Source: CAZCFB01 sp964511535 (GTDB taxonomy: Bacteria > Myxococcota_A > Polyangia > GCA-2747355 > CAZCFB01). Taken from it: a stretch of DNA of 64,000 nucleotides. The stretch spans positions 8,154-72,153 of the forward strand of contig CAZEFW010000024.1 in NCBI GenBank assembly GCA_964511535.1. Reading direction: 5' to 3'. Position numbers and translations under genes: made by a program. The stretch's first letter is position 1. Every line of letters begins with the position of its first letter. Below the pieces are notes generated by a model. The model was not told the origin of the DNA, searched no databases, and was given only the letters and a program-made list of their open reading frames with translations. Positions 46,171 through 57,597 of the stretch are shown here, piece by piece.

Positions 46171-47724
46171 ATGCGACGATCCATCACAATCCCATTGCTG
46201 GTCCTGCTGCTGCCTGGCGCGGCGTGGGCCAAAAAGACCATCTCCACCGACACCACCTGGTCCGCCGCCGCCTCGCCAGTGGCGGTGGACGAGGACACCA
46301 CCGTGGCCAAGGGCGCCACCCTGACCATCCAGCCCGGGGTGAAGGTGGTGCTGGCCGCAGGGGTGAGCCTCACCATCGAGGGGGCGCTGGTTGCCCGGGG
46401 CAGCAAGGACAAGCCGATCATCTTCACCGGCAAGGTGGTGGCCGGCGCCCCTGCACGCTGGGGGTCGGTGGCGTTCACCGACAGCTCAACCGACGCCACT
46501 TACAAGGACCTGGACGACTATGTCTCCGGCTCCATCCTCGAGCACTGCACGCTGGAGCATGGCACGCGCGCGCTGAAGCTCACCGGCGCATCACCCCACG
46601 TGAGCCAGTGCCTGTTTCAGAAGAACAGCTACAAGGTGACCGGCGGCGAGAAGCGCTGCGGGGCGGCCATGCTCATCACCAAGGGCAGCGCCCCGCGGGT
46701 GGTGGGCTGCACGTTCAAGGACAACACCGGAGACACCATCTCCGAGGGGGGCGCAATCTTCGCCGAGAAGTCGGCGCCCATCATCCAGGATTGCACCTTC
46801 AGCGGCAACAAGTCGGCCTACGGGGGGGCGGTGACCACCTACAACACCTACTCGCCCATGGTGGGCAACACCTTCGACAAGAACAACTCCACCTGGGATG
46901 GCGGCGCGGTGTCGCTGCTCTCGTCGTCCCAGGCGTTCCTCAACAACAAGGTCACCAACAACTTCGCCACCGCTGACGGCGGCGGGGTGCACGTGTGCGT
47001 CACCTGCTACCCCCACGCCACGCCGTTCTTCATGGACAACACCATCACCGGCAACAAGAACACCCTGTTCATCGGCGCCGCCGGCTTCGGCGCGGCATAC
47101 CTGCGCGCCTTCGCCCACAACAACGTGCACGGCAACACCCGCACCGGCAGCGCCAGCGACTTCTCCTGGCACAACGAGGTGGCCGAGGGGTACCCGTCCT
47201 GGATCAACGCGCCGAAGATCCCGAACAACTGGTGGGGCACCACCGACACCAAGAAGATCGACGACTCCATCGCCGACGGAAACGACTCGGCCAAGGTGGG
47301 CAAGGTGGACTACCTGCCGGTGCGCACGGCGCCGGTGACGACGCCGGAGACGCGGGTCACCATCACCACGGAGAAGCTGAACTACAAGCAGGCCGGCGAG
47401 CAGATGCCGCTGTACTTGACCCTGTACAACCCGGGCGAGGCCCGGGAGGTGGAGCTGATGATCATGATCAGCTACGGGCCCGACGGGCCGCCGGTGGCGT
47501 ACCGGGGCAAGCTGGACTTCCCCGGGGCCACGGCCCGGGGGGCGCGCTGGGTGCTCAAGCTGCCGAAGAACTCGGCCTACTTCAGCAAGCTGATGGCGCC
47601 GTCTTACGCGGCCACCGCCGAGCTCAAGGAGGGGGCCTGGCACGCGGCGATCTTCGACGCCAAGACCCGCAAGCGGGTGGGGGACGTCAGCAGCATCCGG
47701 TTCCAGCTGGGAGGTAAGAAATGA
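46171..47724 (+). CDS. Secreted right-handed beta-helix protein
   Basis: Exported protein of 517 residues with a signal peptide (SITIPLLVLLLPGAAWA). The body (about 40-380) has PbH1-type parallel beta-helix coils with repeats such as GGAIFAEKSAPIIQDCTF and GNKNTLFIGAAGFG, as in surface glycan-active or adhesive proteins. The C-terminal part (about 400-517) is Ig-like. No lyase or hydrolase residue pattern is evident. ATG 46171 lacks a Shine-Dalgarno; TATCGT ends 6 nt upstream. It overlaps the next gene by 4 bp. Confidence 0.78.
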   Translation: MRRSITIPLLVLLLPGAAWAKKTISTDTTWSAAASPVAVDEDTTVAKGATLTIQPGVKVVLAAGVSLTIEGALVARGSKDKPIIFTGKVVAGAPARWGSVAFTDSSTDATYKDLDDYVSGSILEHCTLEHGTRALKLTGASPHVSQCLFQKNSYKVTGGEKRCGAAMLITKGSAPRVVGCTFKDNTGDTISEGGAIFAEKSAPIIQDCTFSGNKSAYGGAVTTYNTYSPMVGNTFDKNNSTWDGGAVSLLSSSQAFLNNKVTNNFATADGGGVHVCVTCYPHATPFFMDNTITGNKNTLFIGAAGFGAAYLRAFAHNNVHGNTRTGSASDFSWHNEVAEGYPSWINAPKIPNNWWGTTDTKKIDDSIADGNDSAKVGKVDYLPVRTAPVTTPETRVTITTEKLNYKQAGEQMPLYLTLYNPGEAREVELMIMISYGPDGPPVAYRGKLDFPGATARGARWVLKLPKNSAYFSKLMAPSYAATAELKEGAWHAAIFDAKTRKRVGDVSSIRFQLGGKK

Positions 47725-48218
47725 GGCGCGCGACTTTGGTGTTGGCCATGGCCGTCACGACCCTGATGGGGAGCTGCGGCGATGAAGAGCAGAGCCCGTG
47801 CGCGTCCCAGGGGCAGCTGGTCCCGGGGCAGGGCGTCGGAGCCGGCGGTACCTCAATCTGCGTGGGCCAGGGCGGCACCGCCCTGGACACCGCCCTCGGC
47901 GCGCCCTCGGTGACCCTCGACATGGGCCAGGTGGGCCAGCGGGTGGTCTACGAAAAGCTGAACCTGGCGCTGCTCTACTCCGGCAAGGGCACCGGGCGCG
48001 CGGTGCGGGCCATCTACCTCGGCCCCGCGTCCACGCTCAAGACCGCCGGCGGCGTGGGCATCGGCAGCACCGAGGCGCAGGTCAAGGCCGCCCTCGGCGC
48101 GCCGGCCAAGGACCCGTTCATCGGCGCGCTCTGGTACCCGCAGCTCGGCATCACCCTGCAGCTCGAGGCAGGCAAGGTGGCCACCATCATGGTCACCTCC
48201 CCGGATCGAGCGCCCTGA
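47721..48218 (+). CDS. Lipoprotein, unknown function
   Basis: Lipoprotein of 165 residues with signal ending LMGSC. ATG 47721 overlaps the upstream stop (ATGA). The mature part contains a repeated Gly-rich pattern (GGTALDTALGAPSVTL, GIGSTEAQVKAALGAPAKD) typical of small beta-rich SmpA/OmlA-like folds; the second motif resembles the BamE-type IGMTEAQVxxxLGxP turn. The family cannot be fixed. Its 3' end overlaps the next gene's putative CTG start. Confidence 0.7.
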   Translation: MRRATLVLAMAVTTLMGSCGDEEQSPCASQGQLVPGQGVGAGGTSICVGQGGTALDTALGAPSVTLDMGQVGQRVVYEKLNLALLYSGKGTGRAVRAIYLGPASTLKTAGGVGIGSTEAQVKAALGAPAKDPFIGALWYPQLGITLQLEAGKVATIMVTSPDRAP

Positions 48219-48865
48219 TCCGAGCCCTGCTCATGGCCGCGCTGCTGGTGGGGTGCAGCGATCCGGTGGCGGGGACCGCCGACTCGGGGGCCGCCTGCCC
48301 CGACGGCGGGACCTACCCGTGCGGCCCGTACGGCACGGCGCTTGGCCAGGTGGCGGCGGAGCTCTCATTCTCCGGCTTCATGGACGCCGGCCACCTGTGC
48401 GAGGCGCCCGCCGCCCAGCAGGCCGACCTGACCGCGTTGCGGAAAGTCTCCTTTGCCGACTGGTACGGGGCTGCCGCCACCTGCGCGGCTGGGAGCGCAC
48501 CGCGGCTGCTGTGGATCAACACCGCCGCGGGGTGGTGCCCGGCCTGCTCCGCCGAGGCGCTGGACATCCAGGCCTCCATCAACAGCGGCGCCCTGGACCC
48601 CCGGGTCGCCGTGCTGTCGGTGGTGTTCGAGACCAAGGCTAAGGGGCAGCCCGCGGACGCGGCGTTCCTCAAGCTTTGGGCCTCGACCTACAAGATCCAG
48701 AGCCCGGTGGTGATGGACCCCTCGTTCGCCATGGGCGCCTTCTACAGCGCCACCGAGACGCCCTTCAACATGCTGCTCGATCTGAGCGACATGACCGTCA
48801 TCTACCGACGGACCGGCAGCAACCTCACGGGGCTCAAGGCGGCCATCGCGGCCGCGCTCAAGTGA
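48215..48865 (+). CDS. Thioredoxin-like (TlpA/redoxin) lipoprotein
   Basis: Lipoprotein of 216 residues with a thioredoxin fold. The active site WCPACSAEAL and the cis-Pro segment TETPFNMLL are present. It is probably an extracytoplasmic thiol-disulfide or peroxide-reducing protein. The signal peptide needs residues before the first ATG (48233), and the only fitting start is a CTG at 48215 sharing bases with the upstream TGA (CTGA), giving a short positively charged n-region and the lipobox LLVGC. Confidence 0.75.
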   Translation: MIRALLMAALLVGCSDPVAGTADSGAACPDGGTYPCGPYGTALGQVAAELSFSGFMDAGHLCEAPAAQQADLTALRKVSFADWYGAAATCAAGSAPRLLWINTAAGWCPACSAEALDIQASINSGALDPRVAVLSVVFETKAKGQPADAAFLKLWASTYKIQSPVVMDPSFAMGAFYSATETPFNMLLDLSDMTVIYRRTGSNLTGLKAAIAAALK

Positions 48866-48935
48866 CCGCTCCGGCGCCTGCGTCGGAGCAAGAGCGCGGT
48901 TGACAGTGAAACGATCACGGTCAAGATTGCCGCAG

Positions 48936-51242
48936 ATGAGGAAGCTACCCGGAATCGTCACCCTGGCCGCCGCCCTGCTGCTCGTGACGGGCTGCAAGGA
49001 GAAGCGCGAGGCGCCGTCGGCGCCGTCGTCGGCGAAGGCAGCAGCGCCGGCGTCAGCCAGCGCGGCGGCGGAGGGCAAGGGCAACGGAAAGAGCGCGGGC
49101 CCGAAGACCTCCAGGCGTCACGCGGTTCGTTCGCTGTACACCGAGGCGAGCCGGGCCGAGCTCGACGCCGGCGGGCTGCTCATCGACCTGGGCAGCCCGG
49201 ACCAGCACAAGTACACCCTGTCGGGCGTCAACAAGGAGTGGGGCGAGGCGGCCCGGGATGGGCAGACCACATACCTCGCGCCGGCCCCCAGCGGGCAGCT
49301 GACAGTTCACCTGCGCGAGCCTGCCGCCAATCGGCTGTTGGTGCGCGCGCGGGGTGCCAGGGGGCCGGGCATCCTGGCGGTCAAGGTTGACGGTAAGCAG
49401 GCCGGCGAGGTGAAGGTCCCCGCGGCCTGGGCCTGGGTCGCCGCGCCGCTGAAAGAGCGCCTGAGCGCCGGGCGCCACACCATCGAGCTGATCCAGAGCG
49501 GCCAGGCCGGCGGCAGGCTGCAGTACGACAAGGTCTGGCTGCCCCGCAGCGAGGACGCCACCGCCCCGCCGCCGGCGCGCAAGGTGGCGGCGCGGAACCA
49601 TGGCGAGCCCATGAGATCTCTGGTGGGCGATGCGCCCCGGGCGTTGAGCTACTACCTGGACCTGCCCGCCAGGGGCGCCCTGAGCTTCAAGTACGCCGCC
49701 GACGGCGCCACCACCTTCGAGGTGTGGGTCACGGTGGACGGCGCCGATCCGGTCAAGGCCTTCTCGGCAGAGGGCGGCAAGGCGTGGGCCCCGGGCAAGG
49801 CCGACCTGTCAGCTTTCGGCGGGAAGCTGGCCCGGGTCGATCTGGTGACCCGCTCGGGCGCCGGCAAGCCAGCGCGGGCGTCCTGGGGCGAGCCTGCCGT
49901 CACGGTGCCGGGGCCGCGGCCGGCCATGCCGCCGGTGCCGCGGGACAAGGCCCCTCGCAACCTGCTCCACTTCGTGGTGGACGCCGGCCGCCAGGACGCT
50001 TACGCCGCGTTCGACCCCGCGTCGAAGGTCAAGTCACCGGCCGTCTCCCGGCTGGCTCGTCAGGGGGTCCGGTTCCTCAACGCCTACAACAACGCCACGT
50101 GGACTCTGCCGTCGGTGTTCACCATTTTCAGCAGCCGCTACCCCCATGACCTGGCGGACGAGGGGCAGCTGAACAAGATCCCCGACGACGCGCCGCTGAT
50201 GCCGGAGCACCTGAAGAAGCATGGGTTCGCCACGGGCGCGTTCTCGGCCAACAGCTTCATCTCCAGGCCGTTCGGCCTGCACCGGGGCTGGGACCGGCTG
50301 GAGACCCGCATCATCGACCACGAGCCCGCCGACGCCGAGGAGCTGATCCGGTTGGCCAGCGAGTGGCTCGAGAGCGAGGACCGCGACGACGGGCGGTTCT
50401 ATCTCTACATCCACATCATGGAGCCCCACGGCCCGTACCGGTACCACGACAAGACCACGCCCGACTACATGTCGGGCAAGTACCGCGGCAAGCTGGGCAA
50501 GAAGTTCACCAACGAGCAGGTGGAGAAGGTGCAGGACCGGGAGCTGAAGCTCGCGTCCCCGGACCGGCGCTACGTCACCTCCCTTTATCGGGGCGAGGTG
50601 GCCCACGGGGACATCTGGCTCGGCAAGCTGCTGCAGCGGCTGGAGCAGCTCAAGCTGCTGGAGGACACCCTGGTGGTGTTCTCCAACGACCACGGCGAGG
50701 AGGTGTGGGATCGGGGCATCCTGGGCCACGGGCACACCACCAAGGAGGAGGTGATCCGCACGCCGCTGGTGCTGCGCTACCCCCGGCTGCTCAAGGCGGG
50801 CCAGGTGGTCAAGCGCCCGGTGGAGACGGTGGACCTGGCGCCCACCCTGCTGGAGCTGCTCGGCGTGCCGCCCATGCGCGGCTCTCACGGCGTGTCGCTG
50901 CGCAACACCCTGTACGGCGCCCCGGGCGCGCCGTTCCGCTACGCGTTTTTGCACGCGGAGCACTGGGTGGTGCGCCTGGGCGACTACAAGATCGAGCAGG
51001 GGCGCGAGGTCGCCGAGCTGTTCAACCTGGCCACCGACCCGGGCGAGCGGAAGAACCTGCTGGCGACCCACCTGGTGGCGCGCCGGGCATGTGAGGTGAT
51101 GCTGGGCGAGTCCATGGCCGTGCCCCGCAAGGCGACCCGCCTGACCGGCGTGACCGGCCATCGGGGCCCCGCCGCCCAGCCGGCTGAGATCGACTCAAAG
51201 CTGCGCAAGCAGCTCAAGGCGCTGGGGTACATCGAGGAGTAG
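48936..51242 (+). CDS. Sulfatase-like hydrolase lipoprotein (alkaline phosphatase superfamily)
   Basis: Lipoprotein of 768 residues. ATG 48936 gives the signal MRKLPGIVTLAAALLLVTGC; a GTG at 48906 would add ten residues. An N-terminal beta-sandwich region (about 60-330) is followed by a sulfatase-fold domain (about 345-745). Expected metal motifs occur: FVVDAGRQDAY, FSNDHGEEVWDRG and GHGHTTKEEV. The nucleophile motif reads TWTLPSVFTIFSSRYPH, so Thr replaces the Cys or Ser of type I sulfatases, and formylglycine activation is impossible. Phosphatase or phosphotransferase activity is more likely. TTGACA at 48900-48905 is a possible -35 box. Confidence 0.85.
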   Translation: MRKLPGIVTLAAALLLVTGCKEKREAPSAPSSAKAAAPASASAAAEGKGNGKSAGPKTSRRHAVRSLYTEASRAELDAGGLLIDLGSPDQHKYTLSGVNKEWGEAARDGQTTYLAPAPSGQLTVHLREPAANRLLVRARGARGPGILAVKVDGKQAGEVKVPAAWAWVAAPLKERLSAGRHTIELIQSGQAGGRLQYDKVWLPRSEDATAPPPARKVAARNHGEPMRSLVGDAPRALSYYLDLPARGALSFKYAADGATTFEVWVTVDGADPVKAFSAEGGKAWAPGKADLSAFGGKLARVDLVTRSGAGKPARASWGEPAVTVPGPRPAMPPVPRDKAPRNLLHFVVDAGRQDAYAAFDPASKVKSPAVSRLARQGVRFLNAYNNATWTLPSVFTIFSSRYPHDLADEGQLNKIPDDAPLMPEHLKKHGFATGAFSANSFISRPFGLHRGWDRLETRIIDHEPADAEELIRLASEWLESEDRDDGRFYLYIHIMEPHGPYRYHDKTTPDYMSGKYRGKLGKKFTNEQVEKVQDRELKLASPDRRYVTSLYRGEVAHGDIWLGKLLQRLEQLKLLEDTLVVFSNDHGEEVWDRGILGHGHTTKEEVIRTPLVLRYPRLLKAGQVVKRPVETVDLAPTLLELLGVPPMRGSHGVSLRNTLYGAPGAPFRYAFLHAEHWVVRLGDYKIEQGREVAELFNLATDPGERKNLLATHLVARRACEVMLGESMAVPRKATRLTGVTGHRGPAAQPAEIDSKLRKQLKALGYIEE

Positions 51243-51274
51243 GGTGGAGGCAGGCGCCGCGGTGACCGGCGGCG

Positions 51275-52504
51275 CTACCGGTAGGGGTTTGACGACGCGT
51301 CCAGGGCCAGGCCGGCCAGGAAATGTCGCGTGGCCGCGCCGAGCCACCGGGCCTGCTCCTCGGTCTTGACCAGGCACCTGATGGCCGCCTCGTCGCTCAT
51401 GAGCACCACGCGGTTGTGCAGGGTGGTGCAGACCCGCACCGCCTCCAGGCCGAGCAGCCGCACCTGCGTGGGCCGCTGGCGCGAGGCGCGGAAGGTCACC
51501 TCCTCCGCGTCCAGCCGCAGCCGGTTGGGCGGGCGGCTCAGCAGCATGTACAGGCCAGGGCCCAGGAGCGCCACGGCCCCGGCCGCGGTGGCCAGGTGGC
51601 CGGGGTAGGGCAGCAGCCCGGTCCCGAGGAACACCGCCGCGAGCAGGGTCAGAAAGCCGCCCAGAAACAGCGCGAGGAAGCTCCACGGATCCACCCCGCG
51701 CCAGCAGACCTCGAGGGCCCCGGCGTCCCTGCTCACCTCGAGCCCCGCCGGGGCCGGGCCGGGGTCAGCCGGGGGGTGCTCCTGCCGGGAGAGCTGCCAC
51801 AGCAGCGGGCGGTCCAGCTCGGCCGGCGTGCGCATCTCCAGGGCCTCGCCCGACAGGTCCATCACCGGCACCTGGAGCTGCCGCGACAGCTGCTCAGCCG
51901 CGCGCCACATGGCCAGCTCGTCGCCGTGGTCGGCCACCAGCTCGGTGTGGCCCGTGATCAGCTGTGTGAGCTGCTGCAGATCCCGGCGCATGGCTGACAC
52001 CTGCTGCGCGGCCGCGGCGGCGGCCTGGTCCGCGGCCGCCTGCTGCAGGGCCTGGTGCATGGCGTCGAGCTGGGCCATGGCGCCGGCGTCCTGCAGGTCC
52101 GTCACCAGCTGGAGCTGGTGGCGCAGGGTCTCGGTGGTGCCGTTCTTCGTGCGCTGGGTGTGCACGTAGCAGGACAGCTGCACTGCCACCAGCTCGTCGA
52201 ACGAGAGCTGTCCATGGTGGGGCAAGCTCACCGTCCTGGCGCGAGGATCCACCGTGACGTGGCTGTTGTTGAGCCGCCAGAACAGCAGGCCCACCAGGGC
52301 GAACACCGCCGCTGTCACACCCACCACCACGCCGAACGCGCCCAGCAGCGGCGTGGCGCGCCAGCCGAGCGGGCCCAGCAGCAGCCCCACCAGGGTCAGG
52401 CCAGCCCCCCAGCGGGTGAAGCCGCGGCCCACCCGGCGGTAGTCATCTCTCAGGAAGATGACGAGCCGGCCGTCCTGTTGCTCTGCCGGGGGTGCTGGAG
52501 ACAT
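51275..52504 (-). CDS. Membrane protein with central coiled coil, unknown function
   Basis: Membrane protein of 409 residues with two hydrophobic pairs (about residues 40-90 and 255-310) flanking a soluble middle rich in Gln and Ala, probably a coiled coil (ALQQAAADQAAAAAAQQVSA). The C-terminal part (PNRLRLDAEEVTFRASRQ) looks like a PH-like domain. No family is recognised. ATG 52504 has no Shine-Dalgarno; on the minus strand TATACT ends 7 nt upstream. Divergent from the PEGA kinase. Confidence 0.65.
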   Translation of the reverse strand: MSPAPPAEQQDGRLVIFLRDDYRRVGRGFTRWGAGLTLVGLLLGPLGWRATPLLGAFGVVVGVTAAVFALVGLLFWRLNNSHVTVDPRARTVSLPHHGQLSFDELVAVQLSCYVHTQRTKNGTTETLRHQLQLVTDLQDAGAMAQLDAMHQALQQAAADQAAAAAAQQVSAMRRDLQQLTQLITGHTELVADHGDELAMWRAAEQLSRQLQVPVMDLSGEALEMRTPAELDRPLLWQLSRQEHPPADPGPAPAGLEVSRDAGALEVCWRGVDPWSFLALFLGGFLTLLAAVFLGTGLLPYPGHLATAAGAVALLGPGLYMLLSRPPNRLRLDAEEVTFRASRQRPTQVRLLGLEAVRVCTTLHNRVVLMSDEAAIRCLVKTEEQARWLGAATRHFLAGLALDASSNPYR

Positions 52505-52548
52505 GGGCGGGAGTATAGCCCGGGCTCCGGCCGGGGCCCGGGATCCCA

Positions 52549-52577
52549 CTGGCATGGCGGTAATTATCTACTACTAT
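52549..52577 (+). promoter_or_regulatory. Possible sigma70-type promoter of the PEGA kinase gene
   Basis: CTGGCA (52549-52554) and TACTAT (52572-52577) with a 17-bp spacer, in the most A+T-rich stretch of the region. Confidence 0.35.
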
Positions 52578-52654
52578 TTTAGTTAGCTCAGGCTTATCGC
52601 CGGGGAATCGCCCCGGAGAGGAATGGCGCGCGACGCACCGTGGAGACTATGGCG

Positions 52655-54512
<1,858 letters not shown>

Positions 54513-54541
<29 letters not shown>

Positions 54542-55598
54542 GGCGCGGCGCTGGCCAGCAGTGTCCCTGGCGCTGGCGCTGGTGTTGTGCTGCTGGGCGC
54601 CACGGGCGGCCCTGGCCGAGCAGGGCACGCGCGCCGAGGCGGCGGCCCTGTTCAAGCGGGGCAACCAGCTGCGCAAGGCGGGCAAGCACGCCCAGGCCCT
54701 CGAGGCGTACCGGCGAACCTACGCCCTGGTGCCGAGCTACCGGGTGCTCTACAACACCGCCCTGAGCCTGGAAGCGCTGGGGCGGCTTGGCGAGGCCGCC
54801 CGCACCTACGAGGCGTTCTTGCGCGATGGGGCGGGCAAGGCCCCGGCGCGGGTGCTGAAGCGGGCGCGGGCCAGGCTTGCGGAGGTGCGGCGACGGCAAG
54901 CCGTCAAGCCGCCGCCGGACCCGTCTCCCGCCCCCGCCCCCGCTCCCGCCCCCGCTCCCGCTCCCGCACCCGCCCCCGCTCCCGCTCCCGCTCCCGACCC
55001 CGCTCCCGCTCCCGCCCCCGCTCCCGCCTCAGCTTCAGCCTCAGCTTCAGCCTCAGCTTCAGCCCCAGCCTCAGCTTCAGCCCCGGCTTCAGGTTCAGCC
55101 CCGGCTTCAGCTGCAGCCCCGGCTTCAGGTTCAGCTTCGACCCCAGCCTCAGCTCCAGCTTCAGCCCCGGCCCCGGCAGCGGTCCCTGCAGCCGCCACTA
55201 TTGTCGCGCCGGCGCCCGAGCGGGACGGCGGCGCATGGCGCACTCGCACCATCGTCGCCTGGACCACCCTGGGCCTCGGCGTGGCGCTGGCTGCCGGGGC
55301 TGGCGTGATGTACGGCGTGGGCCAGAGCTCCGGCTCGGCAGCGTACGACCGCTACCACTTGACCGCCGAACCCGCGGAGATGGACGCGCACTGGCAGGAC
55401 GTGGAGGCGGCCGAGCGGCTGTTCATCGGCGGGCATGTGATGGTGGGTCTGTCGGCCGCGGCCCTGGGCGTATCGCTCTACAGCTTCCTGACACGGTCGG
55501 ACGACGACCCGGCCGGGCACGCGTCGGCCAGGGCTGTGGGCTTCGGCGTGGGCGCCACCGGCGACGGGGCATCTCTCAACCTCTCGGGGGCGTTCTGA
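54513..55598 (+). CDS. Secreted TPR protein with Pro-Ala/Ser-Ala low-complexity linker
   Basis: Protein of 361 residues. An exported N-terminus (SLALALVLCCWAPRAALA) is followed by one or two TPRs (about 35-125; AAALFKRGNQLRKAGKHAQA). A long Pro-Ala then Ser-Ala linker (about 135-225) precedes two hydrophobic helices (about 250-270 and 305-325). The layout is typical of Myxococcota genes placed after PEGA kinases. It overlaps the kinase by 29 bp and is followed after 1 bp by the FGE lipoprotein, so the three form a unit. Confidence 0.82.
54935..55200 (+). repeat. Hexanucleotide-rich low-complexity coding repeats
   Basis: Runs of GCTCCC/GCCCCC hexamers (about 54935-55025) and CAGCTT/CAGCCT hexamers (about 55025-55150), in frame, encoding the PA and SA linkers. 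Unit changes by slippage would keep the frame. Confidence 0.85.
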
Positions 55599-55599
55599 C

Positions 55600-57567
55600 A
55601 TGAGGCGTACCTGCGAGGGGCTGCGCGCCGGGGCGGCGCTGGCGGGCCTGGCCGCCTGCCTGGCCCTGGGCTGCGGCTGGGACCGGGACAACCCGGAGGA
55701 CCCCAAGGGGACCAGCTACGCCCCTGCCGTCAGGGATGGGGCCGCGGCCAGGGACCGGGGCGCCCCCCCGCCTGACGCGCCTGGAGATCGCGGCGCCCCG
55801 CCAGATAAGAAAGCAGCCGCGGACCTCAGGCCGGTTCCAGATCAGGTACCAGCACCTGACCGTCGTCGGGACACCGCCCCGCCACCAGACCTGGGGCCTG
55901 ATAAAGGCCCGGACCAGGCGCCGCTCCCGCCGTCGTGTAAGGACAAGCAGCAAAACGGCCAGGAGACTGACATCGACTGCGGAGGCCCTGCCTGCCCTGC
56001 CTGCCTCGCCGGCAAGACATGCAAGGTCGTGGGCGACTGCGCCAGCAAGCGCTGCGTGGGCGGCACCTGCGCCAAGCCGAGCTGCAAGGACAAGGTCAAG
56101 AACGGCCAGGAGACCGACGTGGACTGCGGCGCCCCCGCCTGCAGCAAGTGCGCCGACGGCAAGGCGTGCAAGGTCAACAGCCACTGCCAGAGCGGCAGCT
56201 GCAAGGGGGGCGTCTGCGCCAAGGCGCCATGTACCGGTTGCCTGTCCGCGGGCGTGTGCAAGGGCGGCTTCACTGTCACCGCCTGCGGCGCCGGCGGCGC
56301 CGCGTGCAAGAGCTGCGTCACGCCCCCCAACAGCTGCAAGGTGGGCAGCTGCGTGGCGGGCAAGTGCAACACCGCCAACGCCCCCGGCACCACAAGCTGC
56401 ACCACCGGCGGCAAGGCGGGCAAGTGCAGCGGCGGCGTCTGCGTCCCGACGCCCACCTGCCTCGACAAGCAGAAAAACGGCGACGAGACCGACGTGGACT
56501 GCGGCGGCGCCACCTGCGGTCCCTGCGCCAACGGCAAGGTCTGCAAGGGCGCGGGGGACTGCTCGAGCGGCAACTGCCTCGGCGGCAAGTGTGCCGCGCC
56601 GTGCAGCGGCTGCGTGCAGTCGGGCACCTGCTACCCCGGCACCACCAACAATCAGTGCGGCAAGGGCGGCGCGCCCTGCACCTCCTGCGGCGTGGGCAAC
56701 ACCTGCAACGCCGGGGTGTGCAGCAACTGCAAGCACCCCACGGTGACCAAGAGCTGCAAGACCGACGGCACCCTGGGCATCACCTTCTGCACGGTGCCCG
56801 CCGGCTGCTACTGGCGCGGCTCACCCACCTCCGAGAAGTGCCGCGGCAGCGACGAGTCCCGCCACCCGGTGACCTTGACGCGCAACATCGAGGTGATGCA
56901 GACCGAGGTGACCCAGGCCATGTACCAGGCCCGCGCCGGCAGCAACCCGTCGAGCAACAAGATCTGCGGCACCGCCTGCCCGGTGGAGACCATCACCTGG
57001 TTCCGGGCGGCGGAGTACTGCAACATGCTCTCGGCGGCCAAGGGGCTGGCCAAGTGCTACACCTGCTCCACCATCCTCGGAATCTTCAACTGCACCGAGG
57101 TGTCGGCGTACCAGGCCTCGGGCGTGTACAAGTGCCCCGGCTACCGGCTGCCCACGGCCAGCGAGTTCGAGTACGCCACGCGGGCCGGCACCACCACCTC
57201 CTACCAGAGCGGCGCCGGCACCACCTGCACGGGGGTGGAGTCGGTGCTCAACCCCCACGCCTGGTACAAGGCGAACTCGGGCGCGCAGATCAACGGCGCC
57301 GGCCAGAAGACCGCCAACGGCTGGGGCCTGTACGACATGCACGGCAACGTGCAGGAGTGGTGCGAGGACGGCTACGTGGCCAACCTCGGCACCTCCCCGC
57401 TGACCGACCCGTACCACTTCACCGTCAACGACCCGGCGCGGATCCAGCGCGGGGGCTCCTACATCGACGATCCCAAGTACGTGCGCGCGGCCACGCGCAT
57501 GGTCAAGAGCCCGTTCAACAGCTACGCCAACGTGGGCTTCCGCTGCGTGCGGACGCTCAACCCGTGA
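55600..57567 (+). CDS. Lipoprotein with Myxococcota-type Cys-rich repeats and FGE-sulfatase domain
   Basis: Secreted protein of 655 residues with a signal peptide ending LALGC. A Pro/Asp-rich linker (about 30-105) precedes several Cys-rich repeats (about 108-385), typically KNGQETDVDCG plus spaced Cys. A C-terminal formylglycine-generating-enzyme fold domain (about 405-650) carries YRLPTASEFEYATRAG, GLYDMHGNVQEWCEDGY and NVGFRCVRTL. The catalytic Cys pair of true FGE is missing (RGGSYIDDPKYVRAATR), so it is probably a binding domain. It is the third gene of the PEGA-kinase unit. Confidence 0.88.
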   Translation: MRRTCEGLRAGAALAGLAACLALGCGWDRDNPEDPKGTSYAPAVRDGAAARDRGAPPPDAPGDRGAPPDKKAAADLRPVPDQVPAPDRRRDTAPPPDLGPDKGPDQAPLPPSCKDKQQNGQETDIDCGGPACPACLAGKTCKVVGDCASKRCVGGTCAKPSCKDKVKNGQETDVDCGAPACSKCADGKACKVNSHCQSGSCKGGVCAKAPCTGCLSAGVCKGGFTVTACGAGGAACKSCVTPPNSCKVGSCVAGKCNTANAPGTTSCTTGGKAGKCSGGVCVPTPTCLDKQKNGDETDVDCGGATCGPCANGKVCKGAGDCSSGNCLGGKCAAPCSGCVQSGTCYPGTTNNQCGKGGAPCTSCGVGNTCNAGVCSNCKHPTVTKSCKTDGTLGITFCTVPAGCYWRGSPTSEKCRGSDESRHPVTLTRNIEVMQTEVTQAMYQARAGSNPSSNKICGTACPVETITWFRAAEYCNMLSAAKGLAKCYTCSTILGIFNCTEVSAYQASGVYKCPGYRLPTASEFEYATRAGTTTSYQSGAGTTCTGVESVLNPHAWYKANSGAQINGAGQKTANGWGLYDMHGNVQEWCEDGYVANLGTSPLTDPYHFTVNDPARIQRGGSYIDDPKYVRAATRMVKSPFNSYANVGFRCVRTLNP

Positions 57568-57597
57568 GCCTCGAGGATTTACATCAAGGCGAGGCCG

